Shown here: in pieces, positions 33,703-41,851 of the stretch
How positions within the stretch are numbered: the first letter of the stretch is position 1
Layout of the letters: each line of letters begins with the position of its first letter
Assembly (NCBI RefSeq): GCF_020711255.1
Contig: NZ_JAJFAW010000029.1
Coordinates: 1-64,000, forward strand
Origin: Hymenobacter plasmatis
GTDB lineage: Bacteria; Bacteroidota; Bacteroidia; Cytophagales; Hymenobacteraceae
Reading direction: 5' to 3'
Length of the DNA: 64,000 bases
Translations under genes and position numbers: made by a program
The notes under the pieces: generated by a model
The model's database searches: none
Seen by the model: the letters and a program-made list of their open reading frames with translations, nothing else
Told to the model about the DNA's origin: nothing

Positions 33703-34383
33703 ATGGACCAGTCCCAATCTTCCACCTCAACCACCGCTTACGGTAATTCTGCGGGTAGCCAAGCGCAGCAGTGGCGCAATCAGGGCAATATGTCGCAGAT
33801 GCTCAATAAGCTGCCGACTTCGCTAAAAAATTTCGGCAACCAAACGGCCACTACCTTCAACAAGCTGAGCACTACCCAAAAAGTAGTGGGCGGTGCCCTG
33901 TTGGTGCTGGGGGCCAGCTACCTCACGCGCCGCGGCAAAAACGGCAAGGGCCAAAGCGCCACGCTGCACGAACTGCTCTACTTTGTCAACGACCGGATTG
34001 AAGGCTACCGGCGCGCTGTGGAGGAAAGCAAGGACACGCAGCTGCGCAGCTACTACCAGCAGTTGGTGAGCCAAAGCCAGCAGTTTGCCAATCAGCTCAA
34101 CGCCTACTTGCGCCAGCAGGGCGGAGACCGCGAAACCGGCACCACCCTCAAAGGCAAGCTATACCGCGGCTGGATGGACGCTAAAGCTGCCATTACCGGC
34201 CGCGACGAAAAAGCCATTCTCGGCTCCAATATCTACGGCGAGGAGTGGGCCCTGAAAGCATACGAAGAAGCCCTGCAGGACCAGACCCTCACCGGCCCCA
34301 TGCGCAGAGCCGTAGAGCACCAATACAGCCAGGCGCAAAGAACCTATCAGGAGCTTAAACGCCTGGAGAGCAACCAAATTTAG
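33703..34383 (+). CDS. Four-helix-bundle stress-type protein (DUF2383/PA2169-like)
   Basis: The 226-residue protein has a Gln/Ser/Asn-rich N-terminal 60 residues, a short hydrophobic stretch (VVGGALLVLGASYL, about 62-75), and then a helical domain. That domain reads LHELLYFVNDRIEGYRRAVEES, LRSYYQQLVSQSQQFANQLNAYL, GTTLKGKLYRGWMDAKAAI and EEWALKAYEEALQ. The helical part has the ferritin-like PA2169/DUF2383 pattern, including GWMDAK and the paired Glu-rich helices. Such proteins are stress-induced and poorly understood. A membrane-tethered form is suggested by the hydrophobic stretch. The next two genes may form a cluster with it. Confidence 0.7.
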   Translation: MDQSQSSTSTTAYGNSAGSQAQQWRNQGNMSQMLNKLPTSLKNFGNQTATTFNKLSTTQKVVGGALLVLGASYLTRRGKNGKGQSATLHELLYFVNDRIEGYRRAVEESKDTQLRSYYQQLVSQSQQFANQLNAYLRQQGGDRETGTTLKGKLYRGWMDAKAAITGRDEKAILGSNIYGEEWALKAYEEALQDQTLTGPMRRAVEHQYSQAQRTYQELKRLESNQI

Positions 34384-34406
34384 TAGGCAACTTATCTCGC
34401 CTGACC

Positions 34407-34459
34407 AGCCCCACGGGGCGTGGCCCAATTGCGGGTCGCGCCCCGTGGGGCTTGGCTTT
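34407..34459 (+). terminator. Hairpin after the four-helix protein gene
   Basis: A 14-bp perfect stem AGCCCCACGGGGCG/CGCCCCGTGGGGCT encloses 18 nt. A T4 tract lies a few bases downstream (TTGGCTTTT), so termination is probable but the spacing is loose. Confidence 0.6.
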
Positions 34460-34639
34460 TGCCAGGGGCTTGAATCGTGGCAATGACGGAGTTCATAGCC
34501 TGCGAAGAGGTTGGGCCAAAGAAGGCTAGATATCAGCTCAAATTGATTCAGTGGCACTTTTTGCCCACCACTGAAACATAGGGTAAATTGACTATTTTTC
34601 GGTTTGCTTCGTAAGGCAAAGCATCACCCGAAACTCTCT

Positions 34640-35287
34640 ATGGCTGACATCAATATTCAACGCAAAAAATCAGCACCAAGTCCGTGGATTCTGGTGCTGC
34701 TGGCAGTCATAGCTTTGGCCGTGGCGGCTTATTTCTTTCTGCGGCAAGAGCCTGCCGATGAACCCGCGCCGCCCAATACCACTGGCATGGAGGCCCTCCC
34801 CGCCGACTCGCTGGCCCGCGCCACGCCACCCTCAGCCGATGTGACCGCCGACTCCGCGAACCTGGCGCATGAAGACGACAACTACACCGCCGAAACTCTG
34901 GCCGCCCAGGCGGCCGGCAGTCCCGCCGACCCCAACTACGCCGTGAACGGCCTGCGGAAGCTAACCGGTGTGCTGGTGGCCCTGGCCGACCGCGACGACC
35001 TGCGCGACCCCACCATCACGGAGCAGCGCGACAACCTGACCAGCGCCACCAACCGCCTGGGCGAAGCCAATACGAGTTTGCGGCCGGGGTTTGTGGCCGC
35101 GGCAGGGCTCATTAAAGCCATGCAGCAAAAAGCCTATCCGGAGCTGGAAGGCGCAGCCAACGACCTGGTGAGCCTGGCCGGACAGCTGTCAGGCCGCCAC
35201 GCCACGCCCGCCGACCAGCAGCAAAACAAGCAATTCCTGACCCAGGCTGCCGCCGCGGTGCGCGTGCTGAGCGAGCCGGCTCACTAA
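34640..35287 (+). CDS. Single-pass membrane-anchored protein of unknown function
   Basis: This 215-residue protein begins at the ATG at 34640. A short basic N-terminus (MADINIQRKKSAPSP) leads into one membrane helix (WILVLLAVIALAVAAYFFL, about 16-34). An acidic Pro/Ala-rich linker and a helical extracytoplasmic domain follow (LRKLTGVLVALADRDDLRD, EQRDNLTSATNRLGEANTSL, FVAAAGLIKAMQQKAYPELEGAANDLVSLAGQLSG). No known family was recognised. It lies 18 nt upstream of the PRC-barrel gene, so the two are co-transcribed. A membrane-anchored role in stress or envelope integrity is inference from neighbours. Confidence 0.75.
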   Translation: MADINIQRKKSAPSPWILVLLAVIALAVAAYFFLRQEPADEPAPPNTTGMEALPADSLARATPPSADVTADSANLAHEDDNYTAETLAAQAAGSPADPNYAVNGLRKLTGVLVALADRDDLRDPTITEQRDNLTSATNRLGEANTSLRPGFVAAAGLIKAMQQKAYPELEGAANDLVSLAGQLSGRHATPADQQQNKQFLTQAAAAVRVLSEPAH

Positions 35288-35305
35288 CCCTTATTTACAA
35301 GAGCC

Positions 35306-35752
35306 ATGGAAACCCCTGTGCTGCGCCGTTTGCGCGACTTAACCGATTTTGAAGTGGCCGATGGCAACCCCGATGTGCGCGGCTGGGCCGTGCGCGGCGG
35401 CGATGGCCAGGCCCTGGGCGTGGTGCACGAGCTAATTGTGGAGCCCCAGGCCTTAAAGGTGCGGTACCTGGACATTGAGCTGCACGACCGGTTCAAGCGC
35501 GGCAAGCACGAAAACCACATTCTGATGCCAATCGGCGTGGCCTCGCTCGATACCGATGGCGACAATGTGTTTGTGCCCGCGCTCAGCGCCGACACGATTC
35601 CGAACTACCCGCCTTACTCCGAAATCCAGATTACCCGCGACTACGAAGAAGCCATGCTCCGGGCCCTGGGCATTGCCCCGGCAGTGGATAATAACCAGTT
35701 CTACGACCGGGACTCCTACGATGCGGGCGCGTTCTATCGCCGCCGCGTCTAG
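35306..35752 (+). CDS. PRC-barrel domain protein
   Basis: The 148-residue cytoplasmic protein contains a PRC-barrel-like beta domain in the first 100 residues (VLRRLRDLTDFEVADGNPDVRGWAVRG, QALGVVHELIVEPQALKVRYLDIEL, HILMPIGVASLD, VFVPAL). The C-terminal tail is charged and Tyr-rich, ending DAGAFYRRRV. PRC barrels occur in the photosynthetic reaction centre H subunit, in RimM and in stress proteins of Deinococcus and Bacteroidota. This one is of the stress type. It ends 18 nt before the convergent hemH gene. Confidence 0.82.
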   Translation: METPVLRRLRDLTDFEVADGNPDVRGWAVRGGDGQALGVVHELIVEPQALKVRYLDIELHDRFKRGKHENHILMPIGVASLDTDGDNVFVPALSADTIPNYPPYSEIQITRDYEEAMLRALGIAPAVDNNQFYDRDSYDAGAFYRRRV

Positions 35753-35770
35753 CAGACGCACGGCGAACTA

Positions 35771-36808
35771 TTAGTTGCGCCGAATCATGGCTGCCACGGC
35801 ATCTACCCACTGCGGCTCCGAGTTCAGAGAAGGTACCAGCTGCCAATGCTCGCCGCCTACTTCCTCAAACATCTCCTTGAATTCCTCACCGACTTCGATG
35901 GTGGTTTCCAGGCAGTCGGCCACGAAGGCCGGACTGAAGGCCAGCACATTTTTGATGCCTTTGGCGGGCATATCCTTCAAGGCAAAGTCAGTATAGGGCT
36001 TGAGCCACGGGTCGCGACCCAGGCGGCTCTGGAACGACACCGTGTACTGGTCGGGGGTAATGCCAAGGCCCGCCGCGACCAGGCGAGAGGTCTCGAAGCA
36101 CTGGGCGCGGTAGCAGTAACGGTTTTTGTCGTTGAGGGTGTCGCAGCAGCTCCCAAACTGGCAGTAGTTGTGGAAGCTGCCCTTGGTGATGTGCCGCTCC
36201 GGAATGCCGTGGTAGCTGAAGACGATATGGTCGTACTGGTGCTTGGCCATCTCGCGCTTGCCCAATTCCACAATGGTGCCGATAAAGCCCGGGTCGTCGG
36301 AAAAAGCGCTGATGAAGCTGATGCTGGGCACAATCCACCACTTGCCGATAATCTCCATTACCTTCTCCTGCACCGAGCCGGTACTGGCCGATGCATACTG
36401 CGGAAACAGCGGCAACACGAGGATGCGCTCTACGGCCGCTTCACGCAGTTCCTCCAGGGCCTTGGCAATACTAGGCTTCTGGTAGCGCATGCCGAACGCC
36501 ACCACGTACTCGGGCCCGAGCTCGGCCTGCACTTTTTTCTGCAAATCGAGCCCGTGGTACAGCAGGGGAGAGCCCCGCTCGGTCCAGAGCTGCTGGTAGA
36601 TTTTGGCCGACTTCGGGGCTCGCAACGGGATGACGATGCCTTGGAACAATGGGTAGTGCACCACGGCGGGCAGGTTGTCAATCACCCGCACGTCGGTCAG
36701 AAATTCGTTGAGGTAGCGGCGCACGTCCGGCGTTTTGGGCGAGTCGGGCGTGCCGAGGTTGACGAGCAGGACGCCGATGCGGCGGGAGGGGGCAGCAGGA
36801 GAGTTCAT
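35771..36808 (-). CDS. hemH: Ferrochelatase
   Basis: The 345-residue enzyme inserts Fe2+ into protoporphyrin IX. The ATG at 36808 is used; a TTG nine bases upstream is less likely. It shows GVLLVNLGTPDSP, AFGMRYQKPSIAKALEEL, the active-site His in VFSYHGIPERHI, and the distal Glu region FVADCLETTIEVGEE. A cysteine-rich insertion (NYCQFGSCCDTL and YCYRAQCFETS) is typical of the ferrochelatase group that includes Fe-S-containing members. It converges with the PRC-barrel gene. Confidence 0.95.
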   Translation of the reverse strand: MNSPAAPSRRIGVLLVNLGTPDSPKTPDVRRYLNEFLTDVRVIDNLPAVVHYPLFQGIVIPLRAPKSAKIYQQLWTERGSPLLYHGLDLQKKVQAELGPEYVVAFGMRYQKPSIAKALEELREAAVERILVLPLFPQYASASTGSVQEKVMEIIGKWWIVPSISFISAFSDDPGFIGTIVELGKREMAKHQYDHIVFSYHGIPERHITKGSFHNYCQFGSCCDTLNDKNRYCYRAQCFETSRLVAAGLGITPDQYTVSFQSRLGRDPWLKPYTDFALKDMPAKGIKNVLAFSPAFVADCLETTIEVGEEFKEMFEEVGGEHWQLVPSLNSEPQWVDAVAAMIRRN

Positions 36809-37053
36809 TAACAACAAAGTTCAGCAGCAACGTGCGGACTACCGAGACGGACGCACCTAAATAGCGCCGCCGGCGGTCGGTTGCCAGGCAAACAGGTATT
36901 GAGCGGCTTGGTTCAGCTCAGCCGCTCCAGGCACGTACCATTAGCTCAATTTGTGGGAATTGAGCCATTCCAAAACCGGAAGGAGCGGGGCAGCTCGAAG
37001 CTCCGCCGTCGGGCAGATTTGGGGCCACCGTAGTTTTTGCCCATCAAAATCCG

Positions 37054-37061
37054 TACCTTTG
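37054..37061 (+). promoter_or_regulatory. -7 promoter element of era
   Basis: TACCTTTG matches TAnnTTTG and lies 27 nt upstream of the GTG start at 37089. Upstream (36901-36927) is a GAGCGGCT/AGCCGCTC hairpin that may insulate it from hemH. Confidence 0.55.
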
Positions 37062-37088
37062 CGCCCCTGATTATCAAACCCATCCATC

Positions 37089-37985
37089 GTGAACCCCGAA
37101 ACTAAACCCCACCGCGCCGGCTTCGTGAGCATCATCGGCAAGCCCAACGTGGGCAAGTCCACGCTCATGAACGCGCTGGTGGGCGAGCGGCTCAGCATCG
37201 TCACCAGCAAAGCCCAAACCACCCGCCACCGCATCCTGGGAATTCTCAATGGCGAAGATTTTCAGCTGATTTACTCCGACACGCCGGGCATCATTCAGCC
37301 CAAGTACGAGCTGCATAACGCCATGATGTCGTTCGTGTACTCCTCGCTGGAAGACGCCGACGTGGTGCTGTTCGTGACCGACATCTACGAGAAGCACGAC
37401 GAGGAGCCCGTGGTCGAGCGCCTGCGCAAAATGGTGGACACGCCCATCATTCTCCTGGTCAACAAAATCGACCAGGCCGACCAGGCCGAAGTAGAAGCCA
37501 AACTGGCCTACTGGAAAGAGCAGCTACCCAACGCCGCAGAAGTGCTGCCTATCTCGGCCCTCAATGCCTTCGGTACCGATGGCGTGCTACAACTGGTGCT
37601 CGAGCGCCTGCCCATCCACCCCGAGTACTACCCCAAAGACGAGCTGACCGACAAGCCCGAGCGCTTTTTTGCCGCCGAAATGGTGCGCGAGAAAATCTTC
37701 AAACTCTACAAAAAGGAGATTCCGTACAGCTGCGAGGTCGTTATTGAGGAGTTTAAGGAAGAGGAAACTATTATCCGTATTCGCGGCATTATATACGTAG
37801 AGCGGAGCAGCCAGAAAGGCATCATCATCGGCGCGGGCGGCGAGGCGCTGAAGAAAGTAGGCACCTGGGCGCGCGAGGAGATGGAGAAGTTTTTCCAGAA
37901 AAAGGTGTTCCTGGAGCTCCACGTCAAAGTCAACGAAAACTGGCGCACCGACCCCAAGGCCTTGAGCCGCTTCGGGTACCAGTAA
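37089..37985 (+). CDS. era: GTPase Era
   Basis: The 298-residue GTPase takes part in 16S rRNA maturation and 30S assembly. The G1 motif GKPNVGKST (about 17-25), switch QTTRHRILG, G3 DTPG and G4 NKID are intact. A KH domain follows near the C-terminus (IIIGAGGEALKKVGTWAREEM), ending in the typical VKVNENWRTDPKAL. It uses a GTG start at 37089, which fits the conserved beginning. It is separated by an inverted-repeat element (38007-38098) from a second GTPase gene, der. Confidence 0.97.
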   Translation: MNPETKPHRAGFVSIIGKPNVGKSTLMNALVGERLSIVTSKAQTTRHRILGILNGEDFQLIYSDTPGIIQPKYELHNAMMSFVYSSLEDADVVLFVTDIYEKHDEEPVVERLRKMVDTPIILLVNKIDQADQAEVEAKLAYWKEQLPNAAEVLPISALNAFGTDGVLQLVLERLPIHPEYYPKDELTDKPERFFAAEMVREKIFKLYKKEIPYSCEVVIEEFKEEETIIRIRGIIYVERSSQKGIIIGAGGEALKKVGTWAREEMEKFFQKKVFLELHVKVNENWRTDPKALSRFGYQ

Positions 37986-38006
37986 GTCATCAGACTAATT
38001 CAAAAC

Positions 38007-38098
38007 GTCATGCAGAGCGCAGCGAAGCATCTTTGCCGCTTCGTTGAGCCAACTGGATTAGTTGAGCAGCAGAGATGCTTCGCTGCGCTCTGCATGAC
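38007..38098. repeat. GTCATGC...GAAGCATCT inverted-repeat element, copy A
   Basis: Arms 38007-38032 and 38073-38098 are perfect 26-bp inverted complements around a 40-nt centre. The arm begins GTCATGCAGAGCGCAGCG and ends GAAGCATCT. The element sits in the gap between era and der. The same outer and inner words occur in the element at 48125-48230. Confidence 0.9.
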
Positions 38099-38200
38099 TG
38101 TTCTATTTCAATTCAGAAAAGACTTTTCCGACCATCTTTTATTTAAATAACCCCGGGCACTGCCGAATCTAGGTCGGGTCGGCGGCTGGGGCCACACAAC

Positions 38201-39529
38201 ATGTCAACGCAAAACACTATCGCCATCGTGGGGCGGCCCAACGTGGGCAAATCCACGCTATTCAACCGCCTCGTGGGCCAGCGCAAGGCCATTATGGACA
38301 ACGAGAGCGGCGTAACCCGCGACCGCCACTACGGCTACGGCGACTGGATTGGGAAGAACTTCACCGTGATTGATACGGGTGGTTACGTCCACAATTCGGA
38401 AGATATTTTCGAGGGCGAAATCAACAAGCAGGTGAAGCTGGCCATTGAAGAGGCCGATGTCGTCCTGTTTATGGTAGATGCCGATGCCGGCGTGCACGGC
38501 CTCGACGAAGAGTTTGCGCACGTGCTGCGCCGCTACATCGGCAAAAAGCCCATCTACCTGGTAGCCAACAAGGCCGACACCAACCTGCGCGCCAACGGCG
38601 TGGGCGAGTTCTACTCGCTCGGCCTGGGCGACGGTGAAATCTACGCCATCAGCAGCGCGAACGGCCACGGCACCGGTGAATTGCTGGATGCGGTGGTGAG
38701 CCACTTTGAAGACCCAGGCGTGGAAGAGCCCGAGTCGGACATTCCGCGCATTGCCGTGGTGGGCCGCCCCAACGTGGGCAAGTCCAGCCTCGTGAACCTG
38801 TTGCTGGGCGAAGACCGCAGCATCGTGACCGAAATCGCCGGTACCACCCGCGATTCGATTTCGGCCCGCTACAATGCCTTCGGCAACGAGTTCATTCTGG
38901 TCGACACGGCCGGCTTGCGCCGCAAGGCCAAGGTGAGCGAAGACGTGGAGTTCTACGCCAACATGCGCAGCCTGCGGGCCTTGGAAGAGTGCGACGTCTG
39001 CATCGTGATGCTCGACGCCAGCCGTGGCATCGAAGCGCAGGACGTGAACATCATCTCGCTGGCCGACAAGAACCGCAAGGGCATCGTGATTCTGGTGAAC
39101 AAGTGGGACCTGGTGGAGAACAAGGAAACGAACACGGCCAAGGACTTCGAGGCCAAAATCCTCGAAAAGATTGCGCCGATTTCGTATATCCCCGTCATCT
39201 TCATCTCGGTGCTGAACAAGCAGCGGGTGCACAAGGCCATCGAAACGGCCATTGAAGTGTACCACAACAAGCGCCGCAAAATCCCGACTTCCCAGCTCAA
39301 CGACATCATGTTGAAGGAGATTGAGAAGTACGGCCCGCCGGCACTGAAAGGCAAGATGATTCGCATCAAGTACGCCACGCAGCTGCCCACGCACAACCCG
39401 GTATTCGCTTTCTTCTGCAACCTGCCGCAGTACGTACAGGCCAACTACACGCGCTACCTCGAAAACCGAATGCGCGAGCATTTCGACTTTACGGGTGTAC
39501 CCATCGGCATCGTTTTCCGCAAGAAATAA
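38201..39529 (+). CDS. der: GTPase Der (EngA)
   Basis: The 442-residue protein has two tandem GTPase domains, unique to Der, needed for 50S subunit assembly. The first has GRPNVGKST and DTGGYV; the second has GRPNVGKSS, DTAGLRR and NKWDLVE. A C-terminal KH-like domain follows (about 355-442), with KYGPPALKGKMIRIKYATQ and ending FTGVPIGIVFRKK. All G motifs look functional. There is no terminator-like hairpin directly after it. Confidence 0.97.
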   Translation: MSTQNTIAIVGRPNVGKSTLFNRLVGQRKAIMDNESGVTRDRHYGYGDWIGKNFTVIDTGGYVHNSEDIFEGEINKQVKLAIEEADVVLFMVDADAGVHGLDEEFAHVLRRYIGKKPIYLVANKADTNLRANGVGEFYSLGLGDGEIYAISSANGHGTGELLDAVVSHFEDPGVEEPESDIPRIAVVGRPNVGKSSLVNLLLGEDRSIVTEIAGTTRDSISARYNAFGNEFILVDTAGLRRKAKVSEDVEFYANMRSLRALEECDVCIVMLDASRGIEAQDVNIISLADKNRKGIVILVNKWDLVENKETNTAKDFEAKILEKIAPISYIPVIFISVLNKQRVHKAIETAIEVYHNKRRKIPTSQLNDIMLKEIEKYGPPALKGKMIRIKYATQLPTHNPVFAFFCNLPQYVQANYTRYLENRMREHFDFTGVPIGIVFRKK

Positions 39530-39702
39530 CGCTTGCCGGTGAGGGCAGCACAAACGCTTTTTTCACAGGTTCTTCATAAATATCGATTTGCGTGGGTTAC
39601 CTTTTTTAAACTGGGGTATAAAGCCCCGAATTCAAGAACTTGCTACCCGCAAGCGCTTGAAGGTTAACTGAATTTAACTCCACACTTTAAATTGACCCCA
39701 AG

Positions 39703-39954
39703 ATGAAAAAAGTATTGTTCCTCGCCCTGGCTGCTGCTTCGTTCTCGTTCACCTCTTGCGAAAGCAAGAAAGAAGAGGCTACCGAGCAGGCTGCTGACAA
39801 CGTAGAAAACGCAGGCGAAGCCAAGGCTGACGCTATGGAAGACAAGGCTGATGCCGTACGTGACTCGGCCGACACCAAGGCTGATGCCATGAAGGACAAC
39901 GCCGACAAAATGGCTCCTGCTACCGAGACTCCGGCTGAAGAAGTTAAGAAGTAA
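39703..39954 (+). CDS. Small coiled-coil lipoprotein
   Basis: The 83-residue product has a lipoprotein signal with the attachment Cys at about residue 19 (SFSFTSCESKK). The rest is a charged, Ala-rich helix with repeated KADAM/KADAV units (EAKADAMEDKADAVRD, TKADAMKDNADKM). It ends Pro/Thr/Glu-rich. The pattern predicts an extended coiled coil anchored by lipid, much like Lpp-type structural lipoproteins, although sequence homology is not claimed. It is monocistronic with a terminator immediately after. Confidence 0.78.
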   Translation: MKKVLFLALAAASFSFTSCESKKEEATEQAADNVENAGEAKADAMEDKADAVRDSADTKADAMKDNADKMAPATETPAEEVKK

Positions 39955-39972
39955 TTCTTAGCCATACGGCAC

Positions 39973-40007
39973 AAAAAAGCCCCGCCAGTAATGGTGGGGC
40001 TTTTTTT
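39973..40007. terminator. Bidirectional terminator of the lipoprotein gene
   Basis: GCCCCGCC pairs with GGTGGGGC (one wobble) and is flanked by A6 and T7. It serves the lipoprotein gene (+) and the convergent gene ending at 40026 (-). Confidence 0.9.
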
Positions 40008-40025
40008 ATTGCTGTTTGGGTTTGC

Positions 40026-40610
40026 TTAAAGCGTAGTTTCGGGCAAGCCCAGCCGGCGGTTGAGCAAGCCGTCTACTACCTCAAAGAGGCGGCGCGGCTC
40101 GTAGGTACGCCACGGCAGGTCGTCGAGCTGGCCCCCGAAGTTGACGTAGTTGTCGACGTTGTACTGCTGCATCTCCCGTTGCACGTGCTCCTGGAAGTTC
40201 ACGCCCGCAATCCAGCCGTCCTCCACGTCTTCGAACCACTCTTCGTAATAGTCGTCGCCGGAGCCGTGGAAGTTGAACACGTTTTCGCCCACCAGAATAA
40301 ACTTGCGGATGCCCTCGTGCACCAGCACGTCCACGATGTTGCGCTTCAGCTCCATGATGTCGTTTTCGATGGCATCGTTCCACTCCCCAATAAACTCGAG
40401 GATGGCAATGCCGTCTTCGTAGTCGGCAAACAGGATTTTGAAGAAGAGCGTATCCGACCCCAGGCTGTCCCACTGTGGGTGGATGTAGTAGCCGTAAATG
40501 GTGTTGGTGTAGGCCTCGAGGCTGTTTTCGGTCTCGAACAACGGCGAACGGGGGTCTTCGCAGGCCGAGTACTGGTCAATCCAGTTGTAATGGGGCTCAA
40601 TGGTATGCAT
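40026..40610 (-). CDS. Conserved hypothetical protein
   Basis: The 194-residue acidic protein has no signal peptide or membrane segment. It is rich in aromatic and acidic residues: HYNWIDQYSACEDPRSPLF, YGYYIHPQWDSLGSDTLFFKILFADYEDGIAILEFIGEW, FILVGENVFNFHGSGDDYYEEWFEDVEDGWIAGVNF, DDLPWRTYEPRRLFEVV. I do not recognise the family. The strong beta-strand alternation and even codon use suggest a real cytoplasmic protein. It lies downstream of murQ on the same strand, with a structured gap between them. Confidence 0.78.
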   Translation of the reverse strand: MHTIEPHYNWIDQYSACEDPRSPLFETENSLEAYTNTIYGYYIHPQWDSLGSDTLFFKILFADYEDGIAILEFIGEWNDAIENDIMELKRNIVDVLVHEGIRKFILVGENVFNFHGSGDDYYEEWFEDVEDGWIAGVNFQEHVQREMQQYNVDNYVNFGGQLDDLPWRTYEPRRLFEVVDGLLNRRLGLPETTL

Positions 40611-40620
40611 AGGCGGCAGA

Positions 40621-40721
40621 AGGCGTTAGGCTCGGAACGCACCTCGGCGCGCTCGGTTTTCCCAACCCACAACAAATTGGGCTGGGTTCTACTAACGCCT
40701 AATGCGCCGTGGAGCGTTCCG
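40621..40721. repeat. Two interleaved inverted repeats between murQ and the downstream gene
   Basis: AGGCGTTAG (40621-40629) pairs with CTAACGCCT (40692-40700). CGGAACGCACCTCGGCGC (40633-40650) pairs with 40704-40721 at 16 of 18 positions. The order is A-B-A'-B', so both pairings cannot form as nested hairpins; they could be alternatives or a pseudoknot. Confidence 0.6.
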
Positions 40722-40729
40722 GGCCGGCG

Positions 40730-41524
40730 CTAGCGGGCCTGCAGGGCCGCCCGCACGCTGCCGTGTTGCTTCAGCAGCTCAGCCGCTTCGGCTTCGCCAA
40801 TGCCGAGTTCTTCCATCAACATTCGTTCGCCCCGCTCCACCAGTTTCACGTTGGACAGCTTCATGTCCACCATCTTGTTGCCGCGCACGTAGCCCAGGCG
40901 CACAAAGGTGGCCGTGGTGAGCATATTGAGCACCATTTTCTGCGCCGAGCCGGCCTTGAGGCGCGTGCTGCCAGTGATAAACTCTGGGCCGGTCACTACT
41001 TCCACCGGGAATTCGGCGGCGGCGGCCACGGCCGAGCCGGCGTTGCACACCACGCAGCCCGTGGCCACGCCCGCGGCCCGCGCTTGCGTGAGTCCGCCTA
41101 TCACGTAAGGCGTGCGGCCCGAGGCAGCGATGCCCACCAACACGTCCTTGGCGCTGATGTTGTTGGCCTGCAGGTCTTTCCAGGCTTGTTCGGCGTCGTC
41201 TTCGGCGCCTTCTACGGCCACCCGAATGGCCGAATCGCCACCGGCCATAATGCCCACCACCATCTCGGCCGGCACGCCAAACGTGGGCGGGCACTCCGAG
41301 GCATCAACTACGCCCAGCCGCCCGCTGGTGCCCGCCCCGATATAAAAAAGCCGCCCGCCCGCGCGTAGCCGCGCCACAGTGGCTTCCACCAGCTTTTCAA
41401 TCTGGGGCAGGGCCTTGGCCACAGTTTCGGGCACCGTGCGGTCGAGCTGGTTCATGCCGGCCAGAATGGCGGCGGTCGGCAGCGTTTCGAGGTTGTTGTA
41501 TTCGGAGGGCGATTCGGTGGTCAT
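40730..41524 (-). CDS. murQ: N-acetylmuramic acid 6-phosphate etherase
   Basis: The 264-residue SIS-domain enzyme removes the lactyl ether of MurNAc 6-phosphate to give GlcNAc 6-phosphate in peptidoglycan recycling. It starts ESPSEYNNLETLPTAAILAGMNQLD and has LFYIGAGTSGRLGVVDASECPPTFG, GGDSAIRVAVEGAEDD, VGIAASGRTPYVIGGL, and the C-terminal SAQKMVLNMLTTATFVRLGYVRGNKMVD. The catalytic Glu of the VEGAEDD region is present. It is slightly shorter than E. coli MurQ. No murP/anhydro-MurNAc kinase gene is adjacent. Confidence 0.95.
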   Translation of the reverse strand: MTTESPSEYNNLETLPTAAILAGMNQLDRTVPETVAKALPQIEKLVEATVARLRAGGRLFYIGAGTSGRLGVVDASECPPTFGVPAEMVVGIMAGGDSAIRVAVEGAEDDAEQAWKDLQANNISAKDVLVGIAASGRTPYVIGGLTQARAAGVATGCVVCNAGSAVAAAAEFPVEVVTGPEFITGSTRLKAGSAQKMVLNMLTTATFVRLGYVRGNKMVDMKLSNVKLVERGERMLMEELGIGEAEAAELLKQHGSVRAALQAR

Positions 41525-41591
41525 GCGCGGAGTAAGCTAGGCTTGCCGTGAAGCGGAAAAAATCAATGTTCAACAAACAGTAAGCGAAAAC

Positions 41592-41843
41592 TTACGTCTG
41601 GAGTTGGCCAATTACCGGAAAATTATCAAATACGTGTGCCGTGTGCGGGGCGTCGTGGTCCAGTTCGGTGGTCAGGTCCTGGCCCGCCCAGTGTTCGTAG
41701 TGGTTGCCGCGCCGCCACAGGCGCGAGCGGCTCACGTCGTAAATCTTGCCTTGGTACGCTACCCAGATTTCGTCGCGGTCCTGGCCGTTGCGCAAGGCCA
41801 GCTGGTTGCGCGAGTAGGAGGGCAGGAGGAGGGCGTCATCCAT
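41592..41843 (-). CDS. Cytochrome b5-like heme-binding domain protein
   Basis: This 83-residue protein starts at the ATG at 41843, 8 nt after the stop codon of the preceding gene, so the two are co-transcribed. The body reads NQLALRNGQDRDEIWVAYQGKIYDVSRSRLW, then NHYEHWAGQDLTTELDHDAPHTAHVFDNFPVIGQL. That is the pattern of small bacterial cytochrome b5-like proteins, with His in HYEHWAGQDLT and in APHTAHVF as candidate heme ligands. The frame extends far upstream inside the neighbour in another frame; that extension has no resemblance to anything. It may carry electrons or bind heme or a steroid-like ligand. Confidence 0.8.
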   Translation of the reverse strand: MDDALLLPSYSRNQLALRNGQDRDEIWVAYQGKIYDVSRSRLWRRGNHYEHWAGQDLTTELDHDAPHTAHVFDNFPVIGQLQT

Positions 41844-41851
41844 CGGCAAAG

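Noticed and set aside
36901..36927. GAGCGGCT/AGCCGCTC hairpin between hemH and era
   Set aside because: It has an 8-bp stem and no T tract, so it was not listed as a terminator. It may still separate the two divergent transcripts.
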